Source: Pseudomonas sp. ICMP 561
Lineage (GTDB): Bacteria; Pseudomonadota; Gammaproteobacteria; Pseudomonadales; Pseudomonadaceae
DNA: 64,000 nt
Assembly: GCF_002699985.1 (NCBI RefSeq)
Contig: NZ_LKBT01000006.1
Coordinates: forward strand, 84,073 to 148,072
Direction: 5' to 3'
In this document: piece by piece, positions 46,207 through 56,662 of the stretch
Layout of the letters: each line of letters starts with the position of its first letter
How positions within the stretch are numbered: position 1 is the stretch's first letter
The notes under the pieces: model-generated
Databases searched by the model: none
What the model was told of the DNA's origin: nothing
What the model saw: the letters and a program-made list of their open reading frames with translations, nothing else
Translations under genes and position numbers: made by a program

Positions 46207-47462
46207 GCATCATCTCCTCGGGCGTCACGGGGCAGGCGCAGCTCGGTGAGCGTGCCGCCATCCTCATGACTGTAGAGTTTCACCGAGCCGCCCGCGCGGG
46301 TCACGCTGGCCTTGCTCAAGAAAAGGCCCAGGCCGAAGCCTTTGCCCTTGGTCGTAAAGAAAGGTTTACCGATTTGTTCGGCAATTGCCAGTGGCACGCC
46401 GGGGCCGTGGTCGCGAATGCTGATACAGATTTCCGTACTGTCCCAGTTCAGACTCACTTCCAGTCCCTCTGGACATGCATCGGCTGCGTTATTAAGCAGG
46501 TTGAGCAGCGCTTGAGTCAGGTCAGGCGGCGGCGCAATCATGGGCGCTGTGTCCTTGCCGAGCAACTGAAAGCGGTAGCTGGCTTCAGGACGCATCAAAT
46601 GCCAGCGATCCAGTGATTCGTTGAGCCAGTGGCTGACAGTCTGCATTTCCACGGCCAGACGGCGATTGGCCTCTGCAGCGCGCACTAACTGTTGCAGGGT
46701 CTGCTTGCACTGTTTGACCTGCTCCTGAAGAACTTCCAGATCATCCTGCAACGCCGGATCCTTGTGGTCCTGACGCATTTCCTTGAGCAGCACACTCATG
46801 GTCGCCAGCGGCGTGCCCAGTTCATGGGCCGCACCGGCAGCCTGCGTCGCAACCGCCAGCAGTTGCTGATCGCGTAGCCCCTCTTCACGACGCTCGGCAC
46901 GCAATTGTTCCTGACGCCGCAGCTCCTCTGCCATCTTCGCCGCAAAGAAGGTAATGACCGCGGCGGCCAGAGCGAAGCTCAGCCACATGCCGTAGACCTG
47001 CAGGTTTTCCCGCGAGATCGGATAAGTGTCCAGAGGATAAGAATGCCCCATCAGCCAGCTATACAGCGCCAGCGCGATGCCCGACAGGATCAGCGAATAG
47101 CGCCATGGCAACGTGACCGCCGCAATGGTCAGCGGCACCAGATAATAAGAAACGAACGGGTTGGTCGAACCGCCCGAGTAATAAAGCAGCGCACTGTGGA
47201 TAAACAGGTCGAACGCCAGTTGCACGGAGTACTCTTGTTCAGTCACTGGCAACGACGTGCGCAACCGAACTGCCGTCACCGCGCACCAGATCGTCGAGAA
47301 TCCGAGGGTAATTGCCAGTTGCATCCAGGGCAGCGGCAACAAATGAAACAGGTACGCAATACCCACCGAACCGGCCTGAGCGGCCAGTACCAGCGTACGG
47401 ATAAAGGTCAGACGCCAGAGATTCTGACGCGTAGCGGACAGCAATTGGACGGGGGCGAGCAT
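46203..47462 (-). CDS. roxS: Redox sensor kinase RoxS (RegB/PrrB family)
   Basis: 419 aa from the ATG at 47462 (AGGAG upstream). Six membrane helices with the quinone-site heptad GGSTNPF between them; H-box AAGAAHELGTPLATM; ATPase boxes NLLNNAADAC, DHGPGVP and GKGFGLGLFLS. A Cys in VKQCKQTL is a candidate redox switch like that of RegB. It senses the respiratory-chain state and phosphorylates RoxR. Confidence 0.92.
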   Translation of the reverse strand: MLAPVQLLSATRQNLWRLTFIRTLVLAAQAGSVGIAYLFHLLPLPWMQLAITLGFSTIWCAVTAVRLRTSLPVTEQEYSVQLAFDLFIHSALLYYSGGSTNPFVSYYLVPLTIAAVTLPWRYSLILSGIALALYSWLMGHSYPLDTYPISRENLQVYGMWLSFALAAAVITFFAAKMAEELRRQEQLRAERREEGLRDQQLLAVATQAAGAAHELGTPLATMSVLLKEMRQDHKDPALQDDLEVLQEQVKQCKQTLQQLVRAAEANRRLAVEMQTVSHWLNESLDRWHLMRPEASYRFQLLGKDTAPMIAPPPDLTQALLNLLNNAADACPEGLEVSLNWDSTEICISIRDHGPGVPLAIAEQIGKPFFTTKGKGFGLGLFLSKASVTRAGGSVKLYSHEDGGTLTELRLPRDARGDDA

Positions 47463-47713
47463 GAGCTCTCCTGATGAGTGCTCCAGGTGAATCGATGCGA
47501 GTATAACCAAGCAACAACAAAAACTGCGCAAACTGCGGCAAACCACCACAGGTTTCATGAATAATTTACCTTTCGTTTCGGCGATCGATAGCCCGGCAAC
47601 CCTGAAGCTGCCGGAACCACACCCCTCCACTCACAGTCTTATGGCTTTGCGCCCTGCCGACGTCTGTCGCAGGCCTGTCTGCTATACGCATGCTTCATAA
47701 CAAGGAGTTTCCA

Positions 47714-48427
47714 ATGTTCAGCCTTCGCCCTACCGCCGCCCTGCTCGCCCTCGGCGCTGCTGCGCTGACCAGCGTTCCAGCGCTGGCAGACACCGTTAAC
47801 TACAATCAGGTCTCCGTACGTGCCGAGGTCAATCAGGAAGTCTCCCGCGACCTGATGAACGTCACCTTGTACAGCGAAGCGCAGAACACTGACCCTGCCA
47901 AACTGGCTGCTGAAGTCACCGAGACCTTGAATAAAGCCCTTGGTCAGGCGCGTCAAATCAAAGGTGTCACGATTCGCCAGGGCAACCGCAACAGCTACCC
48001 GATCTACGATGACAAAGGCCAGAAGATCACCGGCTGGCGCGAACGTGCAGAACTTCGCCTGGAAAGCGCCGACTTCGCGGCCTTGTCCAAATTGACTGGT
48101 GAACTGCTGGGCGACATGAAAATGGGCGGCATGGACTTCTCGATTTCCAAACCGACCCGCAAGGCCAGTGAAGACACGTTGCTGAAAGAAGCCGTGACTG
48201 CGTTCCGCGCCCGCGCCCAACTGGTCACCGAAGCTCTGGGTGGTACCGGCTACAAAGTGGTCAATCTGAACTTCAACACGTCTGGTTACCCGCAGCCGTA
48301 CCTGCGCGCGCCGGCCATGATGATGAAATCCTCCATGGCGGACAGCGCACCGACACCGGATGTTGAAGCCGGGACCAGCGACGTGACCGTTACCGCCGAT
48401 GGCGTGATCGAAGTCGCTATCCCTTGA
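47714..48427 (+). CDS. SIMPL-domain (DUF541) periplasmic protein
   Basis: 237 aa from the ATG at 47714 (AAGGAG upstream). Signal peptide ends near PALADT. SIMPL/DUF541 pattern: VNQEVSRDLMNVTLYSEAQ, TETLNKALGQARQIKGVTI and GYKVVNLNFNTSGY. Family members form periplasmic assemblies, and some are stress-induced; role here unknown. Confidence 0.85.
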   Translation: MFSLRPTAALLALGAAALTSVPALADTVNYNQVSVRAEVNQEVSRDLMNVTLYSEAQNTDPAKLAAEVTETLNKALGQARQIKGVTIRQGNRNSYPIYDDKGQKITGWRERAELRLESADFAALSKLTGELLGDMKMGGMDFSISKPTRKASEDTLLKEAVTAFRARAQLVTEALGGTGYKVVNLNFNTSGYPQPYLRAPAMMMKSSMADSAPTPDVEAGTSDVTVTADGVIEVAIP

Positions 48428-48643
48428 TGGCTGTTTATTGATATGCAGGCGGCAACCTCAGGTTGCCGCTACCTCGCAGGATCATCGCTCTAACTCGTAC
48501 CCCGCTTGAATCCCCCGCCTACAGCAATTGAAGGCGTCTCCTGCTTTTTCGGTCAGGACTCGTCTGTAAACTTGGCCCCGACTCACTCAGATCATTTCAA
48601 TGCAACGTGGGCCTCTGCGTTTGCACACTTCAAGGACTCACGG

Positions 48644-50857
48644 ATGAATCCTCAAACTGCCTCACCGAAAAAAAATAACCGCTATATCAACCATCTGATG
48701 CATGGCAGTAAAACCGGCAACACGCTCGCATTTTCGCACCGTACGGAACCAGGGCGACTGGACAGTACATTTGCTCTGGACCTCCTGACCCGTTTAGCCC
48801 GTAACCGAGCCGCGCCGCAATTCATCATGGAAATGGCAACGATCTTCGGTCTGGACATTCCTCCCAAGGTGTATCTGGAACTACAAAAGGCCTTGTTAGC
48901 AGAGGCCATTTCCCTGCCCCGTTACAGGATTGTTTCGTCAGGGACCTATCCCGCCGACTACAACAACCGCGACCGGACTGTCCGGCTTCATGCTCAGGCG
49001 ATGGAGCACATCGTCAAACACCCCGAAGCGGCATGGGAACTCCTGGCGGTGCTGCTCCATGAGTTCGGCCACCATCTGGACAATGTCATCCGCCGGGACA
49101 TTGCCCCCCATTACGCAAAAGACACTCTGGACCTGAATTCGGATTCCGTCGCAGAGGAAGGCGCCCGTTATGCCATACACATGGCGAGCACCGAGATTAA
49201 AGAAGATGGGGAGCTGGTCCTGGGCACCTACGTCGACGGTAATAACGTGGAGCACGTCATCAAAATTGATTACGCCCAGGGCATGCTGGCGGTGAGGGAA
49301 AGGCAAAGCGATATTGTTCGAATGGATAAAGACATGCTGGACCCCGACCGCGAAGCTTTCGAAGCAGATGGCAGCGACGACGGTCTTTTCAGCCATGAAC
49401 GAATTGAAGCGGGTTTGCAGGCCGTAGGCTTTGCCAAAGAAGATCTACAGGCCATGTATTTCGGCAACTGGCTCAGGGATCATGCGCAATTACTGGACCC
49501 GAAGGTCGTACGGGGTAAAGATCAAAAAAAAGATTTCCCCACGGTCATGTCCCGTAAAGCGCTGACAGCAGTCGTCGACGTGATGGCCGCCAGAAAATTT
49601 CACGAGTTAAGGGCAAAAGACAGTTCCAGCTACAAAGTGACCGAGCAAAAGCTGGGGGTCTACCGCCCGAGCCATCACATCGACAACCCGAAAGTCGAAA
49701 ATCCCTACCCGGCGGATCCCACTGAACGCGATCCGGAGTTTGAAGCCTGGGTGCTGGAAGATGATCCACTACTGGAAGTCGACTACGACACATCGATGAA
49801 GTCCTACATACATCGCTCGGCTGCAAAGATGTACAGAGAACTGTTCGCCGCCATGAAAGAGGGTTACACGCCGGAAGGATTGCGCAAGCTGGGCGGGGCC
49901 CTGCATATTCTCGAAGACTTTTTTGCCCACTCCAACTTTGTCGAGCTGAACCTGATCAGCCTGAATCATAAAAGCGTTCTGCCCTGGACAGGCCCGGCTG
50001 ACTGCAAACACAAACTGCCGGTAGTGACCGGCACATTTGGAGGCAGTGACGTTATCGCCAGCCTGGCAGGGCCAATCGCCAAGGTCCTGTCCCCTGGTGA
50101 AATCTGGAATTTCACCCCGACTCAGCCCGGCGATCGCTCCGAGTCGGAACGGATGCTGCTGGTCCTGCTCAGCGAACATGAAGACGCATGGTTATTGGAG
50201 GCGTTTCAGGACTTTCTCGCTTCCCGTGACAAAGCCAGTGCAATTCCCGGGTTCAACTTGCTGGAGCTCTATTACTGGGTTATCTCCAGCCCCTTGCGCT
50301 TGGCGGGCAGCGCATACAGCACGATCTTCCAGGGTATCCTGCAAATCATCGGCAACAGTGTTGATGACTTGCAGACCCATAACGGATCCGATCCTCATAA
50401 AACCGGCTCCACAGACCCGTCGCACTCCCAGCTATCCAAAGATCACGCTGACCATCCACTGCACAAGCTGGCAGCAAGCTGCGCATCGAGTGCGATCAAG
50501 GAGGTGGCGGGGGCCATGCTCAACTACTGGCGATTTGGCTCGGAGATGAAACCAACAGAGATCGCTCTCAGCTATTTTGTGCACCCGGAAGACACCTATT
50601 TACTGGACGATATCTTTCTCGAGTGGGCGAGCAAAAATCCCGAGAAAATCAAACGCGCAAGCTCATTAACTGATCTCGAACACCTTCAGCAGGAACTACG
50701 GGAAGTAGCGCACAAACGATTTCAGGCATTCGCGAAAGAAAGCATGAGCACGTGGGACTATCTCAAGAAACTCGATAGCAGCATTGGGCTCAAAGATGTC
50801 GCTGAGATAAAACAGCGTCAAAATATCAAGGCAACGGGCAGCAGCAGAACAATTTGA
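48644..50857 (+). CDS. HET-C domain protein with zinc-protease-like motif
   Basis: 737 aa from the ATG at 48644 (AAGGA 7 bases upstream; earlier in-frame codons to 48506 are unlikely). Near residue 140 an HExxH motif, LLHEFGHHLDN, with a downstream Glu (SVAEEGARYAIH), resembles a zinc metallopeptidase. The middle has the HET-C signature GGALHILEDFFAHSNFVEL, shared with fungal heterokaryon-incompatibility proteins and bacterial relatives. No signal peptide is seen. Its function in bacteria is open: toxin, phospholipase-like enzyme or defence protein. It stands alone upstream of the dpp genes. Confidence 0.8.
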   Translation: MNPQTASPKKNNRYINHLMHGSKTGNTLAFSHRTEPGRLDSTFALDLLTRLARNRAAPQFIMEMATIFGLDIPPKVYLELQKALLAEAISLPRYRIVSSGTYPADYNNRDRTVRLHAQAMEHIVKHPEAAWELLAVLLHEFGHHLDNVIRRDIAPHYAKDTLDLNSDSVAEEGARYAIHMASTEIKEDGELVLGTYVDGNNVEHVIKIDYAQGMLAVRERQSDIVRMDKDMLDPDREAFEADGSDDGLFSHERIEAGLQAVGFAKEDLQAMYFGNWLRDHAQLLDPKVVRGKDQKKDFPTVMSRKALTAVVDVMAARKFHELRAKDSSSYKVTEQKLGVYRPSHHIDNPKVENPYPADPTERDPEFEAWVLEDDPLLEVDYDTSMKSYIHRSAAKMYRELFAAMKEGYTPEGLRKLGGALHILEDFFAHSNFVELNLISLNHKSVLPWTGPADCKHKLPVVTGTFGGSDVIASLAGPIAKVLSPGEIWNFTPTQPGDRSESERMLLVLLSEHEDAWLLEAFQDFLASRDKASAIPGFNLLELYYWVISSPLRLAGSAYSTIFQGILQIIGNSVDDLQTHNGSDPHKTGSTDPSHSQLSKDHADHPLHKLAASCASSAIKEVAGAMLNYWRFGSEMKPTEIALSYFVHPEDTYLLDDIFLEWASKNPEKIKRASSLTDLEHLQQELREVAHKRFQAFAKESMSTWDYLKKLDSSIGLKDVAEIKQRQNIKATGSSRTI

Positions 50858-50989
50858 GCAAAGCGGTGTTCGGGTGCAGTTTTGAATCGCGAGATGCAAC
50901 ACTTGTGAGCGACCCGACAGTGCGACATCCTGCGCTGTCCAACTGCCTGATGAAAGCCAGGCAGCCACTGCCGCAGTCGCGAGGGTTCC

Positions 50990-52591
50990 ATGGGAAAAAA
51001 CGTATTCAAACCACTGCTCCTGACCACCGCCCTTCTGGCCTGCATGCCAATGGCTCAGGCAGCCAGCACGCTGGTGTACTGCTCCGAAGCCAGCCCGGCA
51101 GGGTTTGATCCAAGCCAGTACACCAGCGGCACTGATTTTGATGCCTCGGCTGAAACGGTATTTAACCGCCTGACGCAGTTCAAGCGCGGCGGTACCGAAG
51201 TCGAGCCTGGGCTGGCTACAAAATGGGATGTTTCAAGCGACGGCCTGACGTACACCTTCCACCTGCGCCCCGGCGTGAGGTTTCATACCACCGATTACTT
51301 CACGCCGACCCGGGATTTCAACGCAGACGATGTGCTGTTCACCTTCCAGCGACTGCTGGACGCCAATCACCCGTTTCGCAAGGCATACCCTTCGGAGTCG
51401 CCATACTTCACCGATATGGGCATGAACACCACGATCAAGAGTGTCGAAAAAGTCGACGACCTGACCGTGAAATTCAATCTGAACAATGTTGATGCGGCGT
51501 TCGTGCAGAACCTGGCCATGAGCTTTGCCTCTATCCAGTCTGACGAATACGCCAATCAGTTGCTCAAGCAGGGTAAAGCCGAAGAGCTCAATCAGAAGCC
51601 GATCGGCACCGGACCTTTCGTGTTCAAGCGCTACCAGAAAGACGCGCAGATTCGTTACGACGCGAACACGGCGTACTGGAAACCCGAGGATGTGAAGCTC
51701 GATCACCTGATCTTTTCCATCAACAGCGATGCGGCTGTGAGAATGCAGAAGCTCAAGGCCGGTGAGTGTCAGGTCAGCGGCTATCCGCGGCCGCAAGACA
51801 TCGAACTGATGCAGAAAGACCCGAATATCAAAGTGATCAGCCAGCCCGGATTCAACCTCGGCTTCCTGGCCTACAACGTAACGCATCCACCACTGGATCA
51901 GCTCAAGGTACGCCAGGCTCTGGACATGGCCATCGATAAACCGGCGATCATCAAAGCGGTTTACCAAAGTGCCGGGCAACTGGCCCAGAACGCAATACCT
52001 CCAGGCCAGTGGAGCTACGACCCGAGCATCAAGGACGCACCGCACGACCCGGTTAAGGCCAAACAGTTGCTCAAGGAAGCAGGTGTGGCACCGGGTACCC
52101 AGATCAACCTGTGGGCCATGACCGTGCAACGCGCTTCCAATCCGAACGCCCGCATGTCAGCGCAGATGATTCAGGCCGACTGGGCCAAGGTTGGCATCAA
52201 GGCCAACATCGTCAGTTACGAATGGGGCGAGTACATCAAGCGCGCCAAGGCCGGTGAGCACGACGCGATGATCTACGGCTGGACCGGCGACAATGGCGAC
52301 CCCGACAACTGGCTTGGCGTGCTGTACAGCTGCGCGGCGGTAAAAGGCAGCAACTACGCGAAATGGTGTGATCCTGCCTACGACAAGCTTGTCCAGAAAG
52401 CCAAGCTGACCACGGATCGCGACGAGCGCATCAAGCTTTATCAGCAGGCACAGCAGATCCTCAAGGCGCAGGTGCCGATCACTCCGATTGCCAACTCCAG
52501 GGTCTTCCAGCCCGTGCGCAAGGAAGTCCAGGACTTCAAACTAAGCCCCTTCGGCCTCACGCCTTTTTACGGTGTAAGCCTGACCAAATAA
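50990..52591 (+). CDS. dppA: Dipeptide ABC transporter substrate-binding protein 1
   Basis: 533 aa, SBP_bac_5 family; signal peptide ends MAQAAS. Typical DppA features: GFDPSQYTSGTDFDASAETVFNRL, EWGEYIKRAKAGEHDAMIYG and GDNGDPDNW near the peptide site, and two Cys (ECQ, CAAVKGSNYAKWC). GAGGG before the ATG. First of four paralogs in the cluster; they likely feed one permease with different peptides. Confidence 0.9.
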   Translation: MGKNVFKPLLLTTALLACMPMAQAASTLVYCSEASPAGFDPSQYTSGTDFDASAETVFNRLTQFKRGGTEVEPGLATKWDVSSDGLTYTFHLRPGVRFHTTDYFTPTRDFNADDVLFTFQRLLDANHPFRKAYPSESPYFTDMGMNTTIKSVEKVDDLTVKFNLNNVDAAFVQNLAMSFASIQSDEYANQLLKQGKAEELNQKPIGTGPFVFKRYQKDAQIRYDANTAYWKPEDVKLDHLIFSINSDAAVRMQKLKAGECQVSGYPRPQDIELMQKDPNIKVISQPGFNLGFLAYNVTHPPLDQLKVRQALDMAIDKPAIIKAVYQSAGQLAQNAIPPGQWSYDPSIKDAPHDPVKAKQLLKEAGVAPGTQINLWAMTVQRASNPNARMSAQMIQADWAKVGIKANIVSYEWGEYIKRAKAGEHDAMIYGWTGDNGDPDNWLGVLYSCAAVKGSNYAKWCDPAYDKLVQKAKLTTDRDERIKLYQQAQQILKAQVPITPIANSRVFQPVRKEVQDFKLSPFGLTPFYGVSLTK

Positions 52592-52873
52592 ACGAACCAT
52601 TAGAAAAATTGGTAACACTGCCGCGCCAATCGAGTGCATTCAACACAAATGACTGCTCGCGATTGGTGCGCAAAACCTTTCCAGATACGACGCGCAAACG
52701 ATCAAATGCGTCAAAAATTACACTGATGCGACATTCCTGTACGCTCGTGCCACTCTTTGATACTTCTCTGACGCCAACGTCTTGCTTTGGGTATGGCCCC
52801 TGCATAAGTATCGGCAAGATCGGCTCACAAGGTCAGATCCTCAAAATTAAAAATGACAACAACTGAGGCCATC
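52592..52873. other. Intergenic between binding proteins 1 and 2
   Basis: 282 bases without a gene; probably holds a promoter for the second binding protein. No hairpin of note. Confidence 0.35.
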
Positions 52874-54502
52874 ATGCTCAAACACGCGGTCATTCCGTTT
52901 CTACTCAGTGCAGGCTTGATCACTGCAGCTCCTTTCGCTCAAGCGGCATCGAACCTCGTGTTCTGCTCCGAAGGCAGCCCGGCCGGTTTCGACCCAGGCC
53001 AATACACCACCGGCACCGATTTCGATGCATCGGCAGAGACCGTATTCAACCGTCTGAGCCAGTTCGAACGTGGCGGCACCGCTGTAGTACCAGGGCTGGC
53101 GACCAGCTGGGACGTTTCCCCGGATGGCCTGACTTACACTTTCCACCTGCGTGAAGGCGTCAAGTTCCACACCACTCCGTACTTCAAGCCGACCCGTGAA
53201 TTCAATGCCGATGACGTGCTATTCACGCTCAATCGCATGATCAACAAGGACGACCCGTTCCGTAAGGCGTACCCGACCGAGTTCCCGTACTTCACCGACA
53301 TGGCGATGGACACCAACATCAAGAAAGTCGAAAAAGTCGACGAGCACACGGTCAAGCTCACCCTCGGTACTGTTGACGCTGCGTTCATTCAGAACCTGGC
53401 GATGAGCTTCGCGTCCATTCAGTCTGCTGAATACGCAGCCAAGTTGCTCAAGGAAGGCAAGCCTGAGCTGATCAACCAGCAACCGATCGGCACTGGCCCG
53501 TTTGTATTCAAGAGCTACCAGAAAGACTCCAACATCCGCTTCACCGGGAACAAGGATTACTGGAAGCCTGAAGACGTCAAACTCGACAACCTGATCTTCG
53601 CCATTACCACTGATGCTTCGGTTCGTGCGCAGAAGCTGAAAAAGGGCGAATGCCAGATCACCGCCTACCCACGCCCTGCCGACCTTGCTCCACTCAAGGC
53701 TGACAAGGACCTGAAGATGCCGGATCAGGCAGGCTTCAACCTGGGTTACATCGCCTACAACACGATGGACAAGATCAAGGGTAGCGATCAGCCAAACCCT
53801 CTGGCCATCAAGGAAGTTCGTCAGGCGCTGGACATGGCCGTGAACAAGCAAGGCATCATTGATGCGGTGTATCAGGGCGCAGGCCAACTGGCCGTTAACG
53901 CCATGCCGCCAACCCAGTGGTCCTACGACACCACCATCAAAGACGCACCGTTCGACGTTGAAAAAGCCAAGGCTCTGCTCAAGCAGGCCGGCATCAAGGA
54001 AGGCACCGAAATCACCCTGTGGGCGATGCCGGTTCAGCGTCCTTACAACCCGAACGCCAAGTTGATGGCCGAGATGCTTCAGTCTGACTGGAAGAAAATC
54101 GGCATCAACGTCAAGATCGTCAGCTACGAATGGGGCGAGTACATCAAGCGCGCCAAAGCGGGCGAAAACGGCGCGATGCTGATTGGCTGGAGCGGTGACA
54201 ACGGTGACCCGGACAACTGGCTCGGCACCCTGTTTGGCTGTGATGCCCTCGAAGGTAACAACTTTGCCAAATGGTGCGACAAGCCGTTCGATACCTTGAT
54301 CCACCAGGCCAAGGAAACAACGGATCAGGCCAAGCGCACTGAGCTGTATAAGCAGGCACAACACCTCCTCAAAGACGCCGTTCCGATGACGCCTATCGCG
54401 CACTCAACGGTTTACCAACCGATGCGCACTAGCGTTCAGGACTTCAAGATCAGCCCGTTTGGTCTGAACTCGTTCTACGGAGTTAGCGTTACCGGCAAGT
54501 AA
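52874..54502 (+). CDS. dppA: Dipeptide ABC transporter substrate-binding protein 2
   Basis: 542 aa from the ATG at 52874 (GAGG upstream; the frame from 52853 lies before the signal peptide). Signal ends near AQAASNL. Same family features as protein 1, with an extra short insert DKIKGSDQPNPLAIK. Close paralog of the flanking proteins; peptide preference cannot be deduced. Confidence 0.9.
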   Translation: MLKHAVIPFLLSAGLITAAPFAQAASNLVFCSEGSPAGFDPGQYTTGTDFDASAETVFNRLSQFERGGTAVVPGLATSWDVSPDGLTYTFHLREGVKFHTTPYFKPTREFNADDVLFTLNRMINKDDPFRKAYPTEFPYFTDMAMDTNIKKVEKVDEHTVKLTLGTVDAAFIQNLAMSFASIQSAEYAAKLLKEGKPELINQQPIGTGPFVFKSYQKDSNIRFTGNKDYWKPEDVKLDNLIFAITTDASVRAQKLKKGECQITAYPRPADLAPLKADKDLKMPDQAGFNLGYIAYNTMDKIKGSDQPNPLAIKEVRQALDMAVNKQGIIDAVYQGAGQLAVNAMPPTQWSYDTTIKDAPFDVEKAKALLKQAGIKEGTEITLWAMPVQRPYNPNAKLMAEMLQSDWKKIGINVKIVSYEWGEYIKRAKAGENGAMLIGWSGDNGDPDNWLGTLFGCDALEGNNFAKWCDKPFDTLIHQAKETTDQAKRTELYKQAQHLLKDAVPMTPIAHSTVYQPMRTSVQDFKISPFGLNSFYGVSVTGK

Positions 54503-54508
54503 GGATCA

Positions 54509-54539
54509 AATAACTGCGCTGTAATACAGCGCAGTTATT
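54509..54539 (+). terminator. Intrinsic terminator after binding protein 2
   Basis: AATAACTGCGCTG / CAGCGCAGTTATT, a perfect 13-pair stem with TAATA loop, then TTCCTTTTG. It would separate binding protein 2 from the genes downstream. Confidence 0.8.
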
Positions 54540-54578
54540 TCCTTTTGTCGGATATATAAGTTTCCGTAGCGCACATTG

Positions 54579-54675
54579 CCCCGTAGGACTGGCTTTAGCC
54601 GGGAGAGCAATCTTCTGATCAAGGAGATGCTTCGCCTGTAACGGCCCTCTCCCGGCTAAAGCCAGTCCTACGGGG
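54579..54675. repeat. REP pair, GTAGGACTGGCTTTAGCCGGGAG class
   Basis: CCCCGTAGGACTGGCTTTAG facing its exact complement; both arms carry the same T variant (GGACT), so the pair has changed together. Confidence 0.85.
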
Positions 54676-54841
54676 ACACCAGTAAACGCTAGTTAACGAC
54701 AGAAGTTTCCTACGCACTTTTAGGCATCCGGTACTACATACAGTCTTGCCCGGCGGACATACCTTCGTGTGCGTGGACCAAGCTATTTCATTTTGTTACT
54801 GATCGGTCACTAAGGCTTCCTGCTTGCAGGCAATGCTTTGC

Positions 54842-54859
54842 CTGGCACTTGTTGGGCAC
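54842..54859 (+). promoter_or_regulatory. Candidate sigma-54 promoter for binding protein 3
   Basis: TGGCACTTGTTGGGCACT shows GG-N10-GC spacing, close to the sigma-54 consensus TGGCAC-N5-TTGC. It is about 30 bases before the ATG at 54890, which is a plausible distance. A match by eye only. Confidence 0.4.
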
Positions 54860-54889
54860 TTACTACTCATTTTAAGGATAAGGATCATC

Positions 54890-56488
54890 ATGCGTAAAAC
54901 CATTGCCATGTCGTCGTTGTTCAGCCTTGGCTTGCTGGCACTGACGCCTGCCGCACAGGCCGCCAGCAATCTGGTGTTTTGCTCGGAAGGAAGCCCGGCC
55001 GGTTTCGATATTGCCCAATACACAGCAGGCACCGACAACGATGCCGCTGAACCGATCTACAACCGCCTCACCGAATTCGAACAAGGCAGCACCGCCGTCA
55101 TTCCGGCACTTGCAACCAAGTGGGATGTTTCCGAAGACGGCCTGATCTACACGTTCCATCTGCGCGAAGGCGTTAAATTCCACACCACGCCTTACTTCAA
55201 GCCAACGCGTGAATTCAACGCCGATGACGTGCTGTTCACGTTCAACCGCATGCTCAAGCAGGACCACCCGTTTCGTGTCGCTTACCCGACCGAATTTCCG
55301 TACTTCAACGGCATGGGCCTGAATAAGAACATCAAGTCAGTGGAGAAAACCGGTCCGTTGACCGTGGTATTTACCCTGAACAAAGTCGATGCCGCATTCA
55401 TTCAAAACGTTGCGATGAACTTCGCTTCGATTCTGTCCGCTGAGTACGCAGACCAGTTGATGAAATCCGGCAACCTGCACGACATCAACCAGAAGCCAAT
55501 CGGCACTGGCGCCTTTGTTTTCCAGCGTTATCAGAAAGACTCGCAGATTCGCTACAAGGGCAACAAAGACTTCTGGGACCCGAGCCGCGTCAAAATCGAT
55601 AACCTGATTTTCGCCATCAATACCGATGCTTCGGTACGGATGCAGAAACTCAAGGCCAACGAGTGTCAGGTCTCGCTCAACCCACGCCCTGCCGACCTTC
55701 AGAAACTCAAGGAAGACAAAGACCTCAAGGTGATTGAACAGGCTGGCTTCAACCTGGGCTATATCTCTTACAACGTACGCCATGAGCCGTTGGGCAAACT
55801 GGAAGTCCGTCAGGCGCTGGACATGGCCGTCAACAAGCAAGCCATCATCAACGCCGTGTATCAGGGCGCCGGTCAGCTGGCCGTCAACGCCATGCCGCCG
55901 ACCCAATGGTCTTACGACGACACCATCAAGGACACGCCGTACAACCCGGAAAAAGCCAAAGAGATGCTGCGCGCAGCGGGCATCAAAGAAGGCACCGAAC
56001 TGACCCTGTGGGCGATGCCGGTTCAACGTCCTTACAACCCCAACGCCAAGCTGATGGCTGAAATGCTGCAGTCCGACTGGGCCAAGGTAGGCATCAAGGT
56101 CAAGATCGTCAGCTATGAATGGGGTGAATACCTCAAGCGCACCAAGAACGGCGAGCACGATATCTCGCTGATCGGCTGGACAGGCGACAATGGTGACCCG
56201 GACAACTGGTTGGGCACGCTTTACAGCTGTGCGGCTATTGGCGGTAACAACTACTCGATGTGGTGCGACGAGAAATACGACGCACTGGTCAAGGCCGCAG
56301 TTGCCACTTCCGACCGCGCCCAGCGTACTGAACTCTACAAACAGGCCCAGCAGTACCTGAAACAGCAAGTACCTATCACTCCAATCGCACACTCCACGGT
56401 TAACCAGCCGCTGCGTAAAGAAGTGCAGGGTTTCAAAGTCAGCCCGTTCGGGCGTAATACCTTCACCAACGTAAGCGTCGCCGACTAA
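54890..56488 (+). CDS. dppA: Dipeptide ABC transporter substrate-binding protein 3
   Basis: 532 aa from the ATG at 54890 (AAGGAT upstream; a frame reaching 54824 is not needed). Signal peptide ends PAAQAASNL. Very similar to protein 2 (GSPAGFDIAQYTAGTDNDAA, EWGEYLKRTKNGEHDISLIG). It is directly upstream of the porin gene. Confidence 0.9.
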   Translation: MRKTIAMSSLFSLGLLALTPAAQAASNLVFCSEGSPAGFDIAQYTAGTDNDAAEPIYNRLTEFEQGSTAVIPALATKWDVSEDGLIYTFHLREGVKFHTTPYFKPTREFNADDVLFTFNRMLKQDHPFRVAYPTEFPYFNGMGLNKNIKSVEKTGPLTVVFTLNKVDAAFIQNVAMNFASILSAEYADQLMKSGNLHDINQKPIGTGAFVFQRYQKDSQIRYKGNKDFWDPSRVKIDNLIFAINTDASVRMQKLKANECQVSLNPRPADLQKLKEDKDLKVIEQAGFNLGYISYNVRHEPLGKLEVRQALDMAVNKQAIINAVYQGAGQLAVNAMPPTQWSYDDTIKDTPYNPEKAKEMLRAAGIKEGTELTLWAMPVQRPYNPNAKLMAEMLQSDWAKVGIKVKIVSYEWGEYLKRTKNGEHDISLIGWTGDNGDPDNWLGTLYSCAAIGGNNYSMWCDEKYDALVKAAVATSDRAQRTELYKQAQQYLKQQVPITPIAHSTVNQPLRKEVQGFKVSPFGRNTFTNVSVAD

Positions 56489-56506
56489 GCCAGATAAAAC
56501 AGGTAA

Positions 56507-56534
56507 CTCGCTGCCCTTGACCAAGGGCGGCGAG
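56507..56534 (+). terminator. Hairpin after binding protein 3
   Basis: CTCGCTGCCCTT / AAGGGCGGCGAG (one T.G pair) around GACC, 19 bases after the stop. No T run; may attenuate or protect RNA. Confidence 0.5.
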
Positions 56535-56662
56535 TATCACCGTTCCAGAAATTCGTTTTGTTAGCAGATGTATCAAAAAAGAACGGGGCAAAAAAAGCCT
56601 CACACCACCAGAGCCAGACCAAAAAAACTGGCAACTATAAAGTAGTAAAGGGAGCTTCAATC

